64,000 nt of DNA from Flavobacteriaceae bacterium (lineage in GTDB: Bacteria; Bacteroidota; Bacteroidia; Flavobacteriales; Flavobacteriaceae): positions 62,001-126,000 of the forward strand of contig JABABD010000016.1 of the NCBI GenBank assembly GCA_014238425.1. Reading direction: 5' to 3'. The notes beneath the pieces were generated by a model. It searched no databases, was not told where the DNA came from, and saw only the letters and a program-made list of their open reading frames with translations. The position numbers and the translations under genes were made by a program. Shown here piece after piece: positions 1 to 9,421 of the stretch (positions are counted from its first letter, which is position 1; every line of letters begins with the position of its first letter).

Positions 1-137
1 TGGTAGATAAAGGGGTTTTTGAGGGTTTAACTAGAAACGGGAACCCGATAACAAAAACATATGATGGTAACAAAAAGGCATTAATGGAAGATGTATTAGT
101 ACCACCAGCACTAAATGAAATAATGGCTCATCAATAA
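1..137 (+). CDS. C-terminal end of an unidentified protein (5' truncated)
   Basis: An open frame enters from the left edge and stops at the TAA at 135-137, leaving 44 readable codons. The tail is hydrophilic and ends Ala-His-Gln; it contains a Pro-Pro pair about a dozen residues before the end. No family can be assigned from so little sequence. It is separated from the GH30 gene by only 27 bases on the same strand, so it probably belongs to the same glycan-related operon. That it is itself a glycoside hydrolase or binding protein is only a guess from position. Confidence 0.6.
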   Translation, partial: VDKGVFEGLTRNGNPITKTYDGNKKALMEDVLVPPALNEIMAHQ

Positions 138-164
138 GTATGTGTTTAATAAAAATATTTTAAA

Positions 165-1658
165 ATGAGATGTTTTAAGTACAGTCTATTAATTTGTATC
201 ACTTTAACTATGTTAGATTGTAGTAACACACAAGAAAAACTCAATGTGGAGGTTTACGAAACATCTGCAAGCGGAAATAAGATGAAAAGAATGACCAAGT
301 TTTCGTCAGGAGATAATGCAACGAATATAAAGCTGTTACCTGATGAAAAATTCCAAACCATAACTGGCTTTGGCGGCTCATTTACCGAGTCTTCGGCATA
401 TCTATTAAATCAATTGAGTAAAGCCAATAGAGAAAAAGTATTGGAAGCCTATTTTGGGGAAAATGGGGCTAATTATTCTCTTACTCGCACCCACATGAAT
501 TCATGCGATTTTTCTTTAAGCAATTATTCTTATGCTCCGATTGAAGGCGACAAAGAATTGAAACATTTTTCAATCAAGGAAGACAAGGATGATATCATTC
601 CAATGATTAAGGATGCCATGGCGATATCTAAAGATGGCTTTAAGATTCTGTCATCACCTTGGACAGCTCCACCCTGGATGAAGGATAATAAAAATTGGGT
701 TGGTGGAAAACTGTTACCAGAATACTACGATACCTGGGCTTTGTTTTTTTCGAAGTACATAGACGCATATAAGTTAGAAGGCATTGATATTTGGGGATTT
801 ACAGTTGAAAATGAACCTCTCGGCAATGGAAATAATTGGGAGAGCATGCATTATTCGCCTGAAGAGATGACCAATTTTGTTCAAAACTATTTAGGCCCTA
901 AGTTAGAAGTGGATGGTAATGACGATGTGAAGATTTTGGGATATGACCAGAATCGTGAGCATCTCAAGGATTGGGTAGATGTGATGTACGAAAATGAAGC
1001 GACCTCAAAATATTACGATGGTACGGCCATACATTGGTATGCAAGTACCTATGATTATTTTCCAAGCGAATTACAATACGCACATGACAAGGCACCAAAT
1101 AAGCATCTTATACAGTCTGAGGCTTGTGTGGATTCCGAAATTCCTAAATGGAAAGATGATCAATGGTACTGGTCTAAAGAGGCCACCGATTGGGGATGGG
1201 ATTGGGCTCCAGAAAAGGATAAGCCTTTACACCCAAAATATGCGTCTGTAAATCGTTATGCACGTGATATTATTGGATGTCTCAACAATTGGGTAGATGG
1301 TTGGATAGATTGGAATATGGTCTTGAATCGGCAAGGAGGACCTAATTGGTTCGAGAATTGGTGTGTCGCTCCAGTCATTGTTGATCCAGAAAATGATGAG
1401 GTTTATTTCACCCCACTATACTACACCCTTAGTCATTTTAGTAAATATATAAGACCAGGAGCCGTAAGGATAGGATTGGACAATTCAAATGATTCATTGA
1501 TGGTTACAGCAACTAAAAACCCTGATGGGTCAATTGCTGTGGTGGTTTTTAATGAAGGAAAAACAGCTAAGAATTTTACTTTAAACTTAAATGAAAAATA
1601 TGTAGATATTAAAATAAGTGCGCAAGCGATACAAACGGTTATGATACCAAAATCATAA
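165..1658 (+). CDS. GH30 family glycosidase, lipoprotein (beta-1,6-glucanase or glucosylceramidase-like)
   Basis: A 497-residue enzyme expected to hydrolyse beta-glucosidic bonds with retention; GH30 members act on beta-1,6-glucan branches, glucosylceramide or xylan. A hydrophobic leader ends in a lipobox with the acceptor Cys at residue 19, so it should be membrane anchored outside the cytoplasm. The family signature FGGSFTESSA lies near residue 70. The acid/base is predicted as E217 in the VENEP motif and the nucleophile as E319 in the QSEAC motif. A C-terminal beta domain follows the barrel from about residue 420. It is followed after 27 bases by a sugar symporter and then a GH17 enzyme, which favours a role in side-chain removal from laminarin. 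The exact subfamily cannot be decided by eye. Confidence 0.88.
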   Translation: MRCFKYSLLICITLTMLDCSNTQEKLNVEVYETSASGNKMKRMTKFSSGDNATNIKLLPDEKFQTITGFGGSFTESSAYLLNQLSKANREKVLEAYFGENGANYSLTRTHMNSCDFSLSNYSYAPIEGDKELKHFSIKEDKDDIIPMIKDAMAISKDGFKILSSPWTAPPWMKDNKNWVGGKLLPEYYDTWALFFSKYIDAYKLEGIDIWGFTVENEPLGNGNNWESMHYSPEEMTNFVQNYLGPKLEVDGNDDVKILGYDQNREHLKDWVDVMYENEATSKYYDGTAIHWYASTYDYFPSELQYAHDKAPNKHLIQSEACVDSEIPKWKDDQWYWSKEATDWGWDWAPEKDKPLHPKYASVNRYARDIIGCLNNWVDGWIDWNMVLNRQGGPNWFENWCVAPVIVDPENDEVYFTPLYYTLSHFSKYIRPGAVRIGLDNSNDSLMVTATKNPDGSIAVVVFNEGKTAKNFTLNLNEKYVDIKISAQAIQTVMIPKS

Positions 1659-1685
1659 AAACTAACTAACTAAATTAAAACCATT

Positions 1686-3326
1686 ATGTCAAAAATTAAA
1701 ACAGCAGCAAAAGACAGAGTACCCTTTTTACAAAAATCGGCTTTCGGTTCAGGGCACTTAGTACTTAATTTATTACCAGGAGCTTTAGCAGTTTTTATGT
1801 TCTTTTTGGTAACTGCATTTGGAATGGATCCATGGTTAGCAGGTTTATTAGGCGGTTTACCTAGAATATTTGATGCTATCACGGATCCTATAATGGGTTT
1901 TATTTCTGATAATACCAAGTCAAGATGGGGAAGACGACGGCCATATATATTTGTTGGAGCAATTTTGAGCGGTATACTGTTTGCGCTTTTATTCCAAATG
2001 AGTGAAGACAATTCGATTATGTTCAATTTTTGGTACTTTCTCCTTATGTCTTTATTGTTTCTCATTGGAAATACCGTGTATGCTACACCATTGGTAGGTT
2101 TAGGATACGAAATGACTTCTGATTATAATGAGCGTACCCGCTTAATGGCATTTGCAAATATTATTGGTCAAATTGCTTGGATGTTAGTGCCTTGGTTTTG
2201 GGTAGTTATTGCTGACCCTACCGTGTTTCCTTTAAGTGACGAAGCTCTAAGAGTTATTGGAGAAATGGGACTTACAGGAGATGAATTACAAAAAATAACA
2301 GACGAAAAATTACAAGCAAATGGAGTTCGTAAATTATCGCTAATGGTTGGTTTAGTATGTGCTGTGCTTGGGATTTTACCAGCCTTATTCTGCAAAGGGA
2401 TTGATTCTGTAAAAATGGGAAACAGAAAAAAAATTAGCCTTAATACACTATCATCTAGTTTTAAAGAATTATTTCAAGGTATCAAAGAAGTATCTAAAAA
2501 CAAACCCTTCATGAAGTTATGCGGAGCTACTTTTTTGGTGTTTAATGGATTTCAAATGGTGGCTTCATTCAGTTTTTTCATAATTGTCTTTTATATTTAT
2601 AATGGTAACTATGGTGACGCTGGTACTTGGCCAGCTTGGTTCGCTTCACTCACAGCAGTAGTAACAGCCTTTATGGTTATTCCAATCATTTCAAGAATGG
2701 CTAATAAATGGGGAAAACGAAAAGCTTTTATTATAGCTACCGTCATTTCTATTATTGGTTACATACTTAAATGGTGGGGTTTTGATAATTCATTAAATGC
2801 GGAATTCAATCAGACAGGTTTTGGTAAAGGATTAAACAGTTTTGTGGCTTCAATATTTGATGCAATCAATCCTTTTCTGGATAGCATTGGTATGTCTTGG
2901 TTTAGTATGGATGCGAGTCAAGGAGGTCCTTGGCTAATGTTCTTACCTATTCCATTTATGGCTTTTGGTTTAGGAGGATTATTTACCTTAATGATGAGTA
3001 TGACTGCAGATGTTTGTGATTTAGATGAATTAGAAAATGGAATGCCAAGAAAAGAAGGAACTTTTGGAGCGATTTATTGGTGGATGGTAAAGCTTGGTCA
3101 GGCGATTGCTCTAGTACTTGGTGGAGCAATTTTAACTTTAGTTGGTTTTGACGAAGGTGCCGTGTCTCAAACAGCTGAAACCATGACAAAGTTGCGAATA
3201 GCGGATATTATTATACCAGCTGTCACAGCAGCTATAGCCATTTGGATAATGTGGAAGTATAGTCTTTCTGAAAAAAGAGCGAAAGAAATAAAAGTAGAAT
3301 TAATAAAACGAAGAGGTGAATTATAA
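1686..3326 (+). CDS. GPH-family (MelB/LacS-like) sugar:cation symporter, MFS fold
   Basis: A 546-residue polytopic membrane protein. The N-terminal part carries the GPH signature DAITDPIMGFISD followed by RWGRRRP (residues about 60-85), typical of glycoside-pentoside-hexuronide:cation symporters. A second basic loop, NKWGKRKAF, occurs near residue 340, as expected for the second half of the 12-helix fold. It likely imports mono- or short oligosaccharides across the inner membrane. It lies between the GH30 lipoprotein and a GH17 enzyme without a signal peptide, so beta-glucan disaccharides or short laminarin oligosaccharides are a reasonable substrate. That substrate is inferred from neighbours only. 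The upstream gap holds a CTAACTAACTAA run with stops in all frames. Confidence 0.88.
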   Translation: MSKIKTAAKDRVPFLQKSAFGSGHLVLNLLPGALAVFMFFLVTAFGMDPWLAGLLGGLPRIFDAITDPIMGFISDNTKSRWGRRRPYIFVGAILSGILFALLFQMSEDNSIMFNFWYFLLMSLLFLIGNTVYATPLVGLGYEMTSDYNERTRLMAFANIIGQIAWMLVPWFWVVIADPTVFPLSDEALRVIGEMGLTGDELQKITDEKLQANGVRKLSLMVGLVCAVLGILPALFCKGIDSVKMGNRKKISLNTLSSSFKELFQGIKEVSKNKPFMKLCGATFLVFNGFQMVASFSFFIIVFYIYNGNYGDAGTWPAWFASLTAVVTAFMVIPIISRMANKWGKRKAFIIATVISIIGYILKWWGFDNSLNAEFNQTGFGKGLNSFVASIFDAINPFLDSIGMSWFSMDASQGGPWLMFLPIPFMAFGLGGLFTLMMSMTADVCDLDELENGMPRKEGTFGAIYWWMVKLGQAIALVLGGAILTLVGFDEGAVSQTAETMTKLRIADIIIPAVTAAIAIWIMWKYSLSEKRAKEIKVELIKRRGEL

Positions 3327-3357
3327 TGAATATGATTAATCACTATAAAAATAAAAA

Positions 3358-4275
3358 ATGTCAGTTAGAGCAGAAAAAATAATGTCATTAGCAGGAGTTA
3401 ATCTTTCGAACAAAACGACGAAAGGACTCCTAAATTTATTTAAACGTACCCTTGAGAGTGGTATGCATGGTTTGTGTTTTAGTCCTTATGAAGAAGGACA
3501 AGAACCAGGAGATCAGATTACTGAAGCACAGATACGGAAACGAATGGAAATCATAAAACCATATACAAAATGGATACGGTCTTTCTCCTGTACAGATGGA
3601 AATGAGATCATTCCTCGTATTGCGCATGAATATGGTATAAAAACCTTAGTCGGTGCTTGGTTAGGAGATGACGACGACATCAATAAGCGTGAGATAGTGG
3701 GGCTTATTCAACTTGCTAATGAAGGTTTTGTAGATATAGCAGCTGTAGGTAACGAAGTGATGTATCGTGGTGACTTGACGGAGGATGAACTTTTGGAGTT
3801 CATGCATCAGGTAAAAAAAGCGATACCCGATGTACCTATGGGGTATGTGGACGCGTATTATGAGTTTGCGCAAAGACCTAGAATCACTGAAGCATGTGAT
3901 GTCATTCTTGCTAATTGTTACCCGTTTTGGGAAGGCTGCCCTGAAGAGTATTCCCTTATATACATGAAAGAAATGTTCAATAAGGCCGTTCGTGCGGGTA
4001 ATGGAAAAAAAGTAATCATTTCTGAAACAGGATGGCCAAATGTTGGGACGAATTATGAAGGGTCCCATCCTTCGAATGATAATGCCATGAAATATTTCAT
4101 CAACACCCAGCAATGGTCGAAAGAAGAAGATATAGATATATTTTATTTTTCTTCGTTTGATGAGTCCTGGAAGGTTGGAGATGAAGGTGATGTTGGAGCT
4201 TATTGGGGATTGTGGGATAAGAACGAGAAACAAAAATTTGTGAGATCATCGCTAAAAAGCCTAATTGGTTTTTAG
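3358..4275 (+). CDS. GH17 family beta-1,3-glucan hydrolase/transferase, predicted cytoplasmic
   Basis: A 305-residue single-domain TIM-barrel enzyme. The acid/base is predicted as E133 in the VGNEV motif and the nucleophile as E223 in the SETGWP motif; both are hallmarks of GH17, which cuts or transfers beta-1,3-glucosyl units. The protein starts MSVRAEKIM with no hydrophobic leader, so it should stay in the cytoplasm. That is unlike most marine GH17 laminarinases, which are secreted. It follows the symporter gene by 31 bases and likely processes imported laminarin oligosaccharides. It is short, covering only the catalytic domain. Confidence 0.88.
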   Translation: MSVRAEKIMSLAGVNLSNKTTKGLLNLFKRTLESGMHGLCFSPYEEGQEPGDQITEAQIRKRMEIIKPYTKWIRSFSCTDGNEIIPRIAHEYGIKTLVGAWLGDDDDINKREIVGLIQLANEGFVDIAAVGNEVMYRGDLTEDELLEFMHQVKKAIPDVPMGYVDAYYEFAQRPRITEACDVILANCYPFWEGCPEEYSLIYMKEMFNKAVRAGNGKKVIISETGWPNVGTNYEGSHPSNDNAMKYFINTQQWSKEEDIDIFYFSSFDESWKVGDEGDVGAYWGLWDKNEKQKFVRSSLKSLIGF

Positions 4276-4377
4276 TGAATGAATTATTAAAGGATGTAGT
4301 ATATAAAAGAGTTAATAATCAAAGACTAATTCAATATTTCTTTATATTTATAGCAATTGAAATAACATGAGTTTGAC

Positions 4378-7300
4378 ATGAAAAAAGAGACGATGAAGAC
4401 TTTTAGTTTAATAGTGATTTGTTTGTTTTTCCATGCTTGCCAGCAAGGACCTCAAAGAGATCTTTATCCCGAAGAGCTGATTGGAGGTCTTGAATTATTA
4501 CCATCTGAAAAAACAGGAATTGATTTTAGTAACACTATTAAAGAATCAACTTATTTTAATCATTATTATTACAGCCAGATCTATGTTGGCTCGGGAGTTG
4601 CTATAGGTGATATAAATAATGACGGTTTACCAGACATATTTTTTGGAGGCAATCAAGTAGCCGATAGATTATACTTAAACAAAGGTAATTTTCAGTTTGA
4701 AGACATAACAAAAAAATCCAAGGCAGCTAAAAACTCTGGTTGGACTTGGGGCGTTACCATGGCAGATGTCAATGCAGATGGATTCTTGGATATATACGTA
4801 AGTAGAAATGGGAATTCTGCAAACCTTGAAGACAGAAGAAATCAATTATATATCAACAATCAAGATTTAACCTTTACAGAATCTGCTCAAAAATATGGTA
4901 TTGCTGATTATGGATTTTCAACTCAAGCGGTATTTTTTGATATGGATAATGATGGTGACCTGGATATGTATCAAGTTAATCAAGTAGCTGATAAGAAGTT
5001 ATTGCTAATTAAAAAGATACCAAAAAATCAATATAAATTTTTTAGAGACAGATTATATAGAAATGATAATGGAAGATATAAAGATGTATCTGATGAAGTA
5101 GGCATCACTAGTGATATAGCATATGGATTAAGTGTTAATGCGACTGATTTTAATAATGATGGCTGGACAGATTTATATATCGCTAATGATTACGCAGAGC
5201 CTGATTTTATGTATTATAATAATGGAAATGGTACATTTCGTAATGTCATTAATGAAGAATTAAAACATATTACCCAACTGAGTATGGGGTCCGATACCGG
5301 AGATATAAATAATGATGGGTTAATCGATTTGATTACAACAGATATGACACCAGAAGATCATTATAGATCAAAGACGAATATGGCGTCTATGAGCACTGAA
5401 GCATTCCAAACTATGGTTAATGCTGGAGCGCATCATCAGTATATGACCAATTCTTTACAAATTAATACTGGACTTGGAAGCTTTTCTGATATTGCACATT
5501 TGGCTGGAATTTCATTTACTGATTGGAGTTGGGCAAGCTTACTTGTCGATATAGATAATGATGGTTGGAAAGATATTATTGTGTCTAACGGCATTAAAAA
5601 GGATGTAGATAACAATGATTACAGAAAAAAAGTTCAAAGCCTAAGTAAAGATGCCACAGCTGAAGATTTATTTCAGTTGAGTAAGGAAACACCTTCCATA
5701 CCAATATCCAATTATGTGTTTAGAAATAAGTCAAATCTAGAATTTGAAAAAATGACCAAAGAATGGGGGTTTGATACACCTAGTTTTTCCAACGGAATGG
5801 CTTATGGAGATTTAGATAATGATGGTGATTTAGATATAGTAACAAATAACATAGATGCACCCGCATTCGTATATAAAAATAAGGCTACGGGAAACTTTTT
5901 AAAGATCAACTTGGAGGGGCCAAAAAAAAATAAATTTGGTATTGGTGCAAAAGCCATTATTTATCATAACGAAAAAAAACAATTGGGTGAGAATACGGTT
6001 ACCCGAGGTTTTATTTCATCAGTAGAGCATAATTTATTTTTTGGATTAGGAAAAGATACAGAAATAGAGAGGGTTCTTGTATCATGGCCAGATGGAAAAC
6101 AAAATATTCTAGAAAATATTGATGCTAATCAAACAGTGTTGGTCAAATACTCTAAAAGTAAAGACCCAATAAAAGATGATAAAGAAAATAATACTTTAGT
6201 AGCAATAATCGATGAGCGTGATATAGGTCTTGATTATTTGCATACCGAAAACGATTATGATGAATTTCAGGAAGAAATACTATTGCCACATAATGTATCT
6301 CAAAATGGCCCATTTATAGCCAAGGCAGATGTTAATGGTGATGGATTAGAAGACTTATTTATTGGCGGCGCAGTTAATCAAAGCGGAGTTCTTTACGTTC
6401 AAACTGAAAATGGCGAATTTGTCAGAAACTCAACTCAACCATGGGAAAAACAAAAATTATCTGAGGATTTAGGTTGCTTGTTTTTGGATGTTGATGGAGA
6501 CGATGATAAAGATCTCTATGTAACTAGTGGAGGGAGTGAATATAAAAGGGGAAATAACAACCTCAAGGATAGGCTTTATATTAATGATGGAAATGGAAAT
6601 TTTGTTTTAAACCGTAAAGCGCTACCTAACATTTATGAGAGTACACAATGCGTTAAAGCTTCAGATATTGATAACGATGGAGATTTAGACTTATTTGTTG
6701 GAACACGATTGGTTCCCGGTAAATATATATTTCCTGCGACAAGTTATTTATTGATCAATGAAAATGGAGCCTTTAAAAAGGCATCTACCGAAACAGCTCC
6801 GTATCTTCAGAATATTGGAATGGTGACTGATGCAGTTTTTACAGATATTGATCAAGATAATGACGATGACCTTATGTTAGTCGGTGAGTGGATGGAAATT
6901 ATAGTACTTACAAATAACCATGGTAAATTCGAGAACAACTCTGAAAAATATGGACTTTTAGACACAAGAGGAATATGGTGGTCCATAACTGCTAGTGATT
7001 TGGATAATGACGGAGATGACGATTATATTATTGGTAACCTAGGAAAAAATAATAAGTTTAAGGCAAGCGAGGAACGTCCTTTCAAGGTGTATGCCAACGA
7101 TTTTGATGGCAATGGAACCAATGATATTGTATTGGCAAAATTCTATAAAGATAATTACGTACCTCTAAGAGGAAGAGAATGTACGAGTCAACAAATGCCA
7201 TACGTGTCAGATAAGTTCAAGGATTATGATAGCTTCGCCTCTTCCAAATTATTGGATATCTTGCCAGAAGATAAGGTAGAAGATGCTGTTGTATATGAAA

Positions 7301-7674
7301 TAAGTAGTTTCGAAAGTATTGTTTTGATAAATGAAAACGGACAACTAATTAAGAAATCGCTTCCAAACGAGGCTCAAGTGTCGCCGATAAAATCTGCGTT
7401 AGTACTAGACATAAATAAGGATGGACATCAAGATATAATTACTGTAGGTAATCATTATGGCGTAGAGGTAGAAACGACTCGTTATGATGCAGGTTATGGA
7501 GCGGTATTACTTGGTGATGGGAAGAATAATTTTGGTTTCTCATCTCCTAGGGAAAGCGGATTTTATACACCGAAAGATAATAGAGACATAAATCTCGTAC
7601 ATCAAAAGGGCAATGATTTGATTATTGTTACTAATAATAATTCAGAACTATTAATCTTCACTCATAAGAATTAG
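4378..7674 (+). CDS. VCBS/FG-GAP repeat lipoprotein with ASPIC/UnbV domain (paralogue 1 of 3)
   Basis: A 1098-residue surface or periplasmic lipoprotein with the acceptor Cys at residue 21 (lipobox FHAC). It contains more than ten repeats with an EF-hand-like calcium loop of the form DxNxDGxxD (for example DINNDGLPD and DMDNDGDLD), indicating beta-propeller blades. An ASPIC/UnbV domain sits near residues 520-590 between two propeller-like halves. The family is common in Bacteroidota beside SusC/SusD genes; its biochemical role is unsettled, with ligand or protein binding most likely. Two full-length paralogues are encoded at 31858-35118 and 35111-38464. It lies 102 bases after the GH17 gene and is followed by a hairpin at 7712-7737. 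Confidence 0.9.
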   Translation: MKKETMKTFSLIVICLFFHACQQGPQRDLYPEELIGGLELLPSEKTGIDFSNTIKESTYFNHYYYSQIYVGSGVAIGDINNDGLPDIFFGGNQVADRLYLNKGNFQFEDITKKSKAAKNSGWTWGVTMADVNADGFLDIYVSRNGNSANLEDRRNQLYINNQDLTFTESAQKYGIADYGFSTQAVFFDMDNDGDLDMYQVNQVADKKLLLIKKIPKNQYKFFRDRLYRNDNGRYKDVSDEVGITSDIAYGLSVNATDFNNDGWTDLYIANDYAEPDFMYYNNGNGTFRNVINEELKHITQLSMGSDTGDINNDGLIDLITTDMTPEDHYRSKTNMASMSTEAFQTMVNAGAHHQYMTNSLQINTGLGSFSDIAHLAGISFTDWSWASLLVDIDNDGWKDIIVSNGIKKDVDNNDYRKKVQSLSKDATAEDLFQLSKETPSIPISNYVFRNKSNLEFEKMTKEWGFDTPSFSNGMAYGDLDNDGDLDIVTNNIDAPAFVYKNKATGNFLKINLEGPKKNKFGIGAKAIIYHNEKKQLGENTVTRGFISSVEHNLFFGLGKDTEIERVLVSWPDGKQNILENIDANQTVLVKYSKSKDPIKDDKENNTLVAIIDERDIGLDYLHTENDYDEFQEEILLPHNVSQNGPFIAKADVNGDGLEDLFIGGAVNQSGVLYVQTENGEFVRNSTQPWEKQKLSEDLGCLFLDVDGDDDKDLYVTSGGSEYKRGNNNLKDRLYINDGNGNFVLNRKALPNIYESTQCVKASDIDNDGDLDLFVGTRLVPGKYIFPATSYLLINENGAFKKASTETAPYLQNIGMVTDAVFTDIDQDNDDDLMLVGEWMEIIVLTNNHGKFENNSEKYGLLDTRGIWWSITASDLDNDGDDDYIIGNLGKNNKFKASEERPFKVYANDFDGNGTNDIVLAKFYKDNYVPLRGRECTSQQMPYVSDKFKDYDSFASSKLLDILPEDKVEDAVVYEISSFESIVLINENGQLIKKSLPNEAQVSPIKSALVLDINKDGHQDIITVGNHYGVEVETTRYDAGYGAVLLGDGKNNFGFSSPRESGFYTPKDNRDINLVHQKGNDLIIVTNNNSELLIFTHKN

Positions 7675-7711
7675 AACTAATTTGTATAGGTTGCTTGCCG
7701 GATGCTCTTTC

Positions 7712-7737
7712 TTAGGGTTTTTTAGCTAAAGCCCTAA
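7712..7737 (+). terminator. Putative hairpin terminator after the VCBS lipoprotein gene
   Basis: An inverted repeat of ten pairs including one G-T wobble (TTAGGGTTTT with AAAGCCCTAA) and a six-base loop begins 37 bases after the stop codon. The downstream side is AT-rich but lacks a strong T run, so termination strength is uncertain. Confidence 0.5.
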
Positions 7738-7881
7738 TTATATAGCTACTTGATCTATTTTGATATAAAGCTTGGTTTCCTTTTTTTTCTCTTTGTATGG
7801 TTTTTGTATAGGTGGTTTTAACAGTGATTTGTTGAATAAAACTGGATATTGTGATCGATATTAATTAAACCAATAAAAATT

Positions 7882-9306
7882 ATGAAAAAAATTATTTTTC
7901 TAAGTGTTCTTTTAATTACAGTATTGGGATTTTCTCAAACTGTACTAGAAGATTTTGATGGAACTGCTCCTAGTTTCACGACAAACAACGGCCTAGGAAG
8001 TGCTAGTATTGTTGCAGATCCTTTAAATGGGTCTAATATGGTAGGGGAAGTAATTTCTGCTGCTGCGGGTGACCCTTGGCAACAAGCAGATCTTATCATG
8101 CAGAATAATTTGATGGATTTAACATCAGATACTACTGTTGATGTAGATGTTTATTCTACTACTGCTATTAATATTTTATCTAGAATAGAAGATAATATAC
8201 TTAATACATCTGGTTTTGCTACAGCTGATGCTCAACATACAGGAACTGGTTGGGAAACCCTTACTTTTGATTTTACGCAACTACCTGATGGTGGTACTGC
8301 TGCTAATGGAGAGTTTTCTCAAATATCATTTTTCCCAAGTTGGGTTGGTGGTGGAGCAGGGAACAATGGAACCAATAACAATTGGAATGACCCAGTTGAT
8401 GGTATAACATTTCTTGTAGATAATATTACAGCGGTTGCAGGTACTTCACTACCTATACCAACTTGTAGTGATGGTATTATGAATCAAGACGAAACAGGTA
8501 TAGATTGTGGAGGAGTGTGTGCTCCTTGTGATGTACCACCTGTTAACGCGGCACCAACACCACCTAGCAGAGCCGCTGCTGATGTAAAATCAATTTTCAG
8601 CGATGCTTATACGGATATAGGTGTAGATACTTATGACACAACATGGTGTCCCGGAACTACATCAGACGTTATGATCGATGGAAATGCTACAAAAAAAGTT
8701 ATTGGTCTTGGCTGTGAAGGTGTCGAATTTTTAACTGGTAGATTTGATGCAACAACTTTTACGCATTTCCATATAGATTTTTTTACAAATACACCAACGA
8801 TGGATAAAAGTTTCAATTTAAAATTATCTAATTGGAATGGCGGCGGCGGAGAATTTAACGCTATTGAATTCTCAACAACAAATGCGAGCTCTCCTCCTTT
8901 ACCTAATCCTAATCCAGGGACATGGATTTCTTTAGACATACCTTTAACTAGTTGGACTCCTGGTCTCAGAAATGATTTGGTACAGTTTATAATTACATCT
9001 GATTTGGGTACCGTTTATTATGATAACCTTTATTTACATAAAGATACCGTATTAAGCACTGACGATTTTGCTTCTGTAGATTTTAATGTATATCCTAATC
9101 CAACTACTGACAAATGGAATATTAAAACTAATGGTCAAGATATCACCTCTGTGCGGGTATTTGATATGTTAGGAAAGAATGTAATGTCTGTAACTCCAAA
9201 TAGTAATTCTGTTACATTGGACGCTGATGCATTGCCTTCTGGCTTGTATTTCGCAAGATTGACATCAGAATCGGGAACTAAGACTGTGAAATTGGTAAAA
9301 CAATAA
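7882..9306 (+). CDS. T9SS-secreted protein with two beta-sandwich, probably carbohydrate-binding, modules
   Basis: A 474-residue protein with a cleavable signal peptide (ends GFSQ near residue 19). A first beta-rich module spans about residues 20-190. A Cys/Gly-rich linker of the type CSDG..NQDETGIDCGG..CAPC follows at about 195-216. A second beta-rich module spans about 225-390, and a type A sorting tail with the YPNPTTD motif fills the last 80 residues. No catalytic motif is visible. Similar modules are found appended to flavobacterial GH16 laminarinases, so a stand-alone surface glycan-binding role is plausible but inferred. It is flanked by hairpins on both sides and is probably its own transcription unit. 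Confidence 0.8.
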   Translation: MKKIIFLSVLLITVLGFSQTVLEDFDGTAPSFTTNNGLGSASIVADPLNGSNMVGEVISAAAGDPWQQADLIMQNNLMDLTSDTTVDVDVYSTTAINILSRIEDNILNTSGFATADAQHTGTGWETLTFDFTQLPDGGTAANGEFSQISFFPSWVGGGAGNNGTNNNWNDPVDGITFLVDNITAVAGTSLPIPTCSDGIMNQDETGIDCGGVCAPCDVPPVNAAPTPPSRAAADVKSIFSDAYTDIGVDTYDTTWCPGTTSDVMIDGNATKKVIGLGCEGVEFLTGRFDATTFTHFHIDFFTNTPTMDKSFNLKLSNWNGGGGEFNAIEFSTTNASSPPLPNPNPGTWISLDIPLTSWTPGLRNDLVQFIITSDLGTVYYDNLYLHKDTVLSTDDFASVDFNVYPNPTTDKWNIKTNGQDITSVRVFDMLGKNVMSVTPNSNSVTLDADALPSGLYFARLTSESGTKTVKLVKQ

Positions 9307-9344
9307 ATCCCCATAAGAAATAGCCTAAGGCGGCTACATACACG

Positions 9345-9379
9345 AAGTCGCATTGTTTTCACAATGCGGCTTTTATTTT
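9345..9379 (+). terminator. Rho-independent terminator of the T9SS protein gene
   Basis: A ten-pair GC-rich stem (GTCGCATTGT with ACAATGCGGC, one wobble) with a TTTC loop is followed by TTTTATTTTA. It lies about 40 bases after the stop codon. A leftward gene ends nearby at 9422, but the T run favours the plus strand. Confidence 0.85.
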
Positions 9380-9421
9380 ATAGGAAATCACGTTTTTTCA
9401 TTTTTCAATATTTTGAAGCTG

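Noticed and set aside
3661-4233. 190-codon open frame opposite the GH17 gene
   Set aside because: It lies wholly antisense to a gene with clear catalytic motifs, has low-complexity Ile/Phe/Arg-rich translation and no domain pattern.
4378-7674. Regular Asp-rich repeats as a possible DNA repeat or CRISPR-like array
   Set aside because: The periodicity is at protein level (propeller blades); the DNA repeats are diverged and lie in one long coding frame.
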